Of a stretch of DNA of 64,000 nt, positions 63,901-64,000 are shown piece after piece. The notes under the pieces were generated by a model. The model saw only the letters and a list, made by a program, of their open reading frames with translations, did not search any database and had not been told where the DNA came from. Numbering within the stretch: position 1 is the stretch's first letter; each line of letters starts with the position of its first letter. Origin of the DNA: Maribacter arenosus (GTDB taxonomy: Bacteria > Bacteroidota > Bacteroidia > Flavobacteriales > Flavobacteriaceae); assembly GCF_014610845.1 (NCBI RefSeq), contig NZ_JABTCG010000002.1, positions 186,001 to 250,000 of the forward strand, given 5' to 3'. The translations under genes and the position numbers were made by a program.

Positions 63901-64000
63901 TCAGGGCCAATTGGGTCACATGGTTCGCTTGGGCCAATTGCAAGAGTTCGAGTTCGGAAAAGGTTCCGAAGCGTAGGCTATAATATGTATGGCAGTTTAA
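60980..64000 (-). CDS. DNA polymerase III alpha-type, DnaE2-like (5' end beyond window)
   Basis: At least 1006 residues. The open frame runs off the window edge: residues before 63943 read LNCHTYYSLRFGTFSELEL in frame, which is the PHP start of DnaE proteins, so the TTG at 63943 is not the true start. The core shows FYVGRGSGANSIVAYLLRIT, PPDFDIDFSW (catalytic Asp), YAFAKGHSASYAVESYQSLF, then helix-hairpin-helix and an OB fold. It is shorter than the dnaE at 25279 and lacks the exonuclease. This fits the DnaE2 class, which does translesion synthesis with ImuA/ImuB. Those genes would lie upstream, outside the window. Confidence 0.88.
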   Translation of the reverse strand, partial: LNCHTYYSLRFGTFSELELLQLAQANHVTQLALTDINNTSAGLNFVRKAKQFNIRPILGIDFRNGVEPCFVGLAKNNDGYQELNAFLSWHLHQGEKLPAIAPHFENAYIIYPFEKVLLNDQITFSDDEYIGISIADLRRLPFSRLVELKPKLVVLQPVTFRNKRDYNAHRLLRAIDNNVLLSKLPQTEVASDDEKMFPIENLAAAFSEYPFILENTEKLMNSCSIHFDFSEGREPQNQKTYLQTKEKDEELLGHLCQKGLPYRYPEVNETILNRLHKELTLIKRMGFVSYFLINWDIVSHAQKKGFFYVGRGSGANSIVAYLLRITDVDPIELDLYFERFINLYRVNPPDFDIDFSWRDREEMTQYIFDTFQNAVLLGTYVTFKHRGVVRELGKVFGLPKSEIDLLAEGRYQPSKLDEVSRLVLKYGELIKGMPNYLSIHASGILISEKPVHWFSATHLPPKGFATVMFDMVIAEDVGLYKFDILGQRGLAKIKETLEILEDSRPEEIPKFDIHDIKAFKNDPNINNMIKSAQCMGCFYVESPAMRMLLKKLQVDNYLGLVAASSIIRPGVSKSGMMREYILRHRNPGRAEEKAHPVMLDIMPETYGVMVYQEDVIKVANCFAGLDLGEADVLRRGMSGKFRSREEFQKVKDKFIDNCREKGYDEKLVSEIWDQIASFAGYAFAKGHSASYAVESYQSLFLRAYYPLEYMVAVLNNGGGFYRAESYIHEARMLGATIHAPCVNKSQPANCIYGTHLYLGLMYLKELESRVMDRILKERIANGVFTSLADFLDRVTISIEQVSILIRIDAFRFTKVNQHELLWQAHLFLSKGMLVDHPKLFPPRHQKFSIPKMHNTDLEMVFTQLELLGFCLCSPFELLKEPPRNDHGSRDLERYLGNHIDIYGYLVTVKNTSTHTGKRMHFATLLDQQGAVFDTVLFPPVAAQYFFRGRGVYRFYGKVVSEFGFLSIEVIKMLKQDYVQDPRYSDMKTANKVFKEKEAKKVNADKE

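Noticed and set aside
1-64000. CRISPR array, prophage, transposase or integrase
   Set aside because: No evenly spaced repeats, no phage structural genes and no transposase or integrase motifs were found on either strand.

Overview
The window looks like chromosome of a marine, algal-polysaccharide-degrading member of the Flavobacteriaceae (Bacteroidota). The evidence is the flavobacterial promoter form (TTG, about 19 nt, then TAnnTTTG, clearest before rpsP at 31271-31300), a DnaE with a fused DnaQ-like exonuclease, an S16 protein with a long Ala/Glu tail, many short lipoproteins with a lipobox Cys, three S1-type sulfatases, an exported formylglycine-generating enzyme and an L-fucose oxidation operon. 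No IS element, phage, CRISPR array or rRNA was seen. One tRNA (Asp, GTC) is present.

0.3-14 kb is a stress/repair island: a P2-type cation ATPase, exonuclease III, a stand-alone LigD-type polymerase domain, two unknown genes, a large sensor kinase with a complete blue-light LOV domain (GRNCRFLQ), a response regulator fused to a CRP/FNR-like DNA-binding protein, a second P2 ATPase and Hsp20. Five promoters in this island carry a TGAY-N4-RTCA palindrome exactly 23 nt upstream of a TAnTTT-like -7 element (one -7 starts with C). That is the position expected for a class II CRP/FNR activator. I infer a local regulon driven by the LOV kinase and the receiver-CRP protein. This is the most interesting signal in the window.

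14.4-23.3 kb holds a small lipoprotein overlapping a membrane-protein gene, a sulfatase lipoprotein, a five-gene minus-strand L-fucose operon (mutarotase, FucP, fucose dehydrogenase, lactonase, and an ORF that is only the C-terminal domain of a GH29 fucosidase), then FGE and galactokinase. A 56-bp direct repeat, a terminator and tRNA-Asp follow.

23.8-39.5 kb is mostly core genome (DUF58, trxA, dnaE, rpsP-rimM, trmN6, glutaryl-CoA-dehydrogenase-like). It is interrupted by two more sulfatases and by a dimethylargininase-like / permease / Rieske oxygenase group. An eroded lipocalin-like lipoprotein pseudogene lies at about 39.6-39.9 kb.

40-64 kb carries a YdeP-type molybdoenzyme with a small partner, PPK2, a fused isobutyryl-CoA mutase (IcmF), DUF1643, a sugar-mutarotase-like protein with a Tat-exported Gfo/Idh oxidoreductase, a CAAX-type protease, an SLC12-type transporter, a DUF2200 protein with an abnormal N-terminus, an outer-membrane beta-barrel protein, DUF418, a membrane LuxR-type regulator divergent from a membrane protein across a perfect palindrome, a PD40-like lipoprotein, and a second DnaE (DnaE2-like) whose 5' end runs off the window. 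Start positions were moved inward from the longest reading frame wherever a signal peptide, conserved N-terminus or promoter demanded it.
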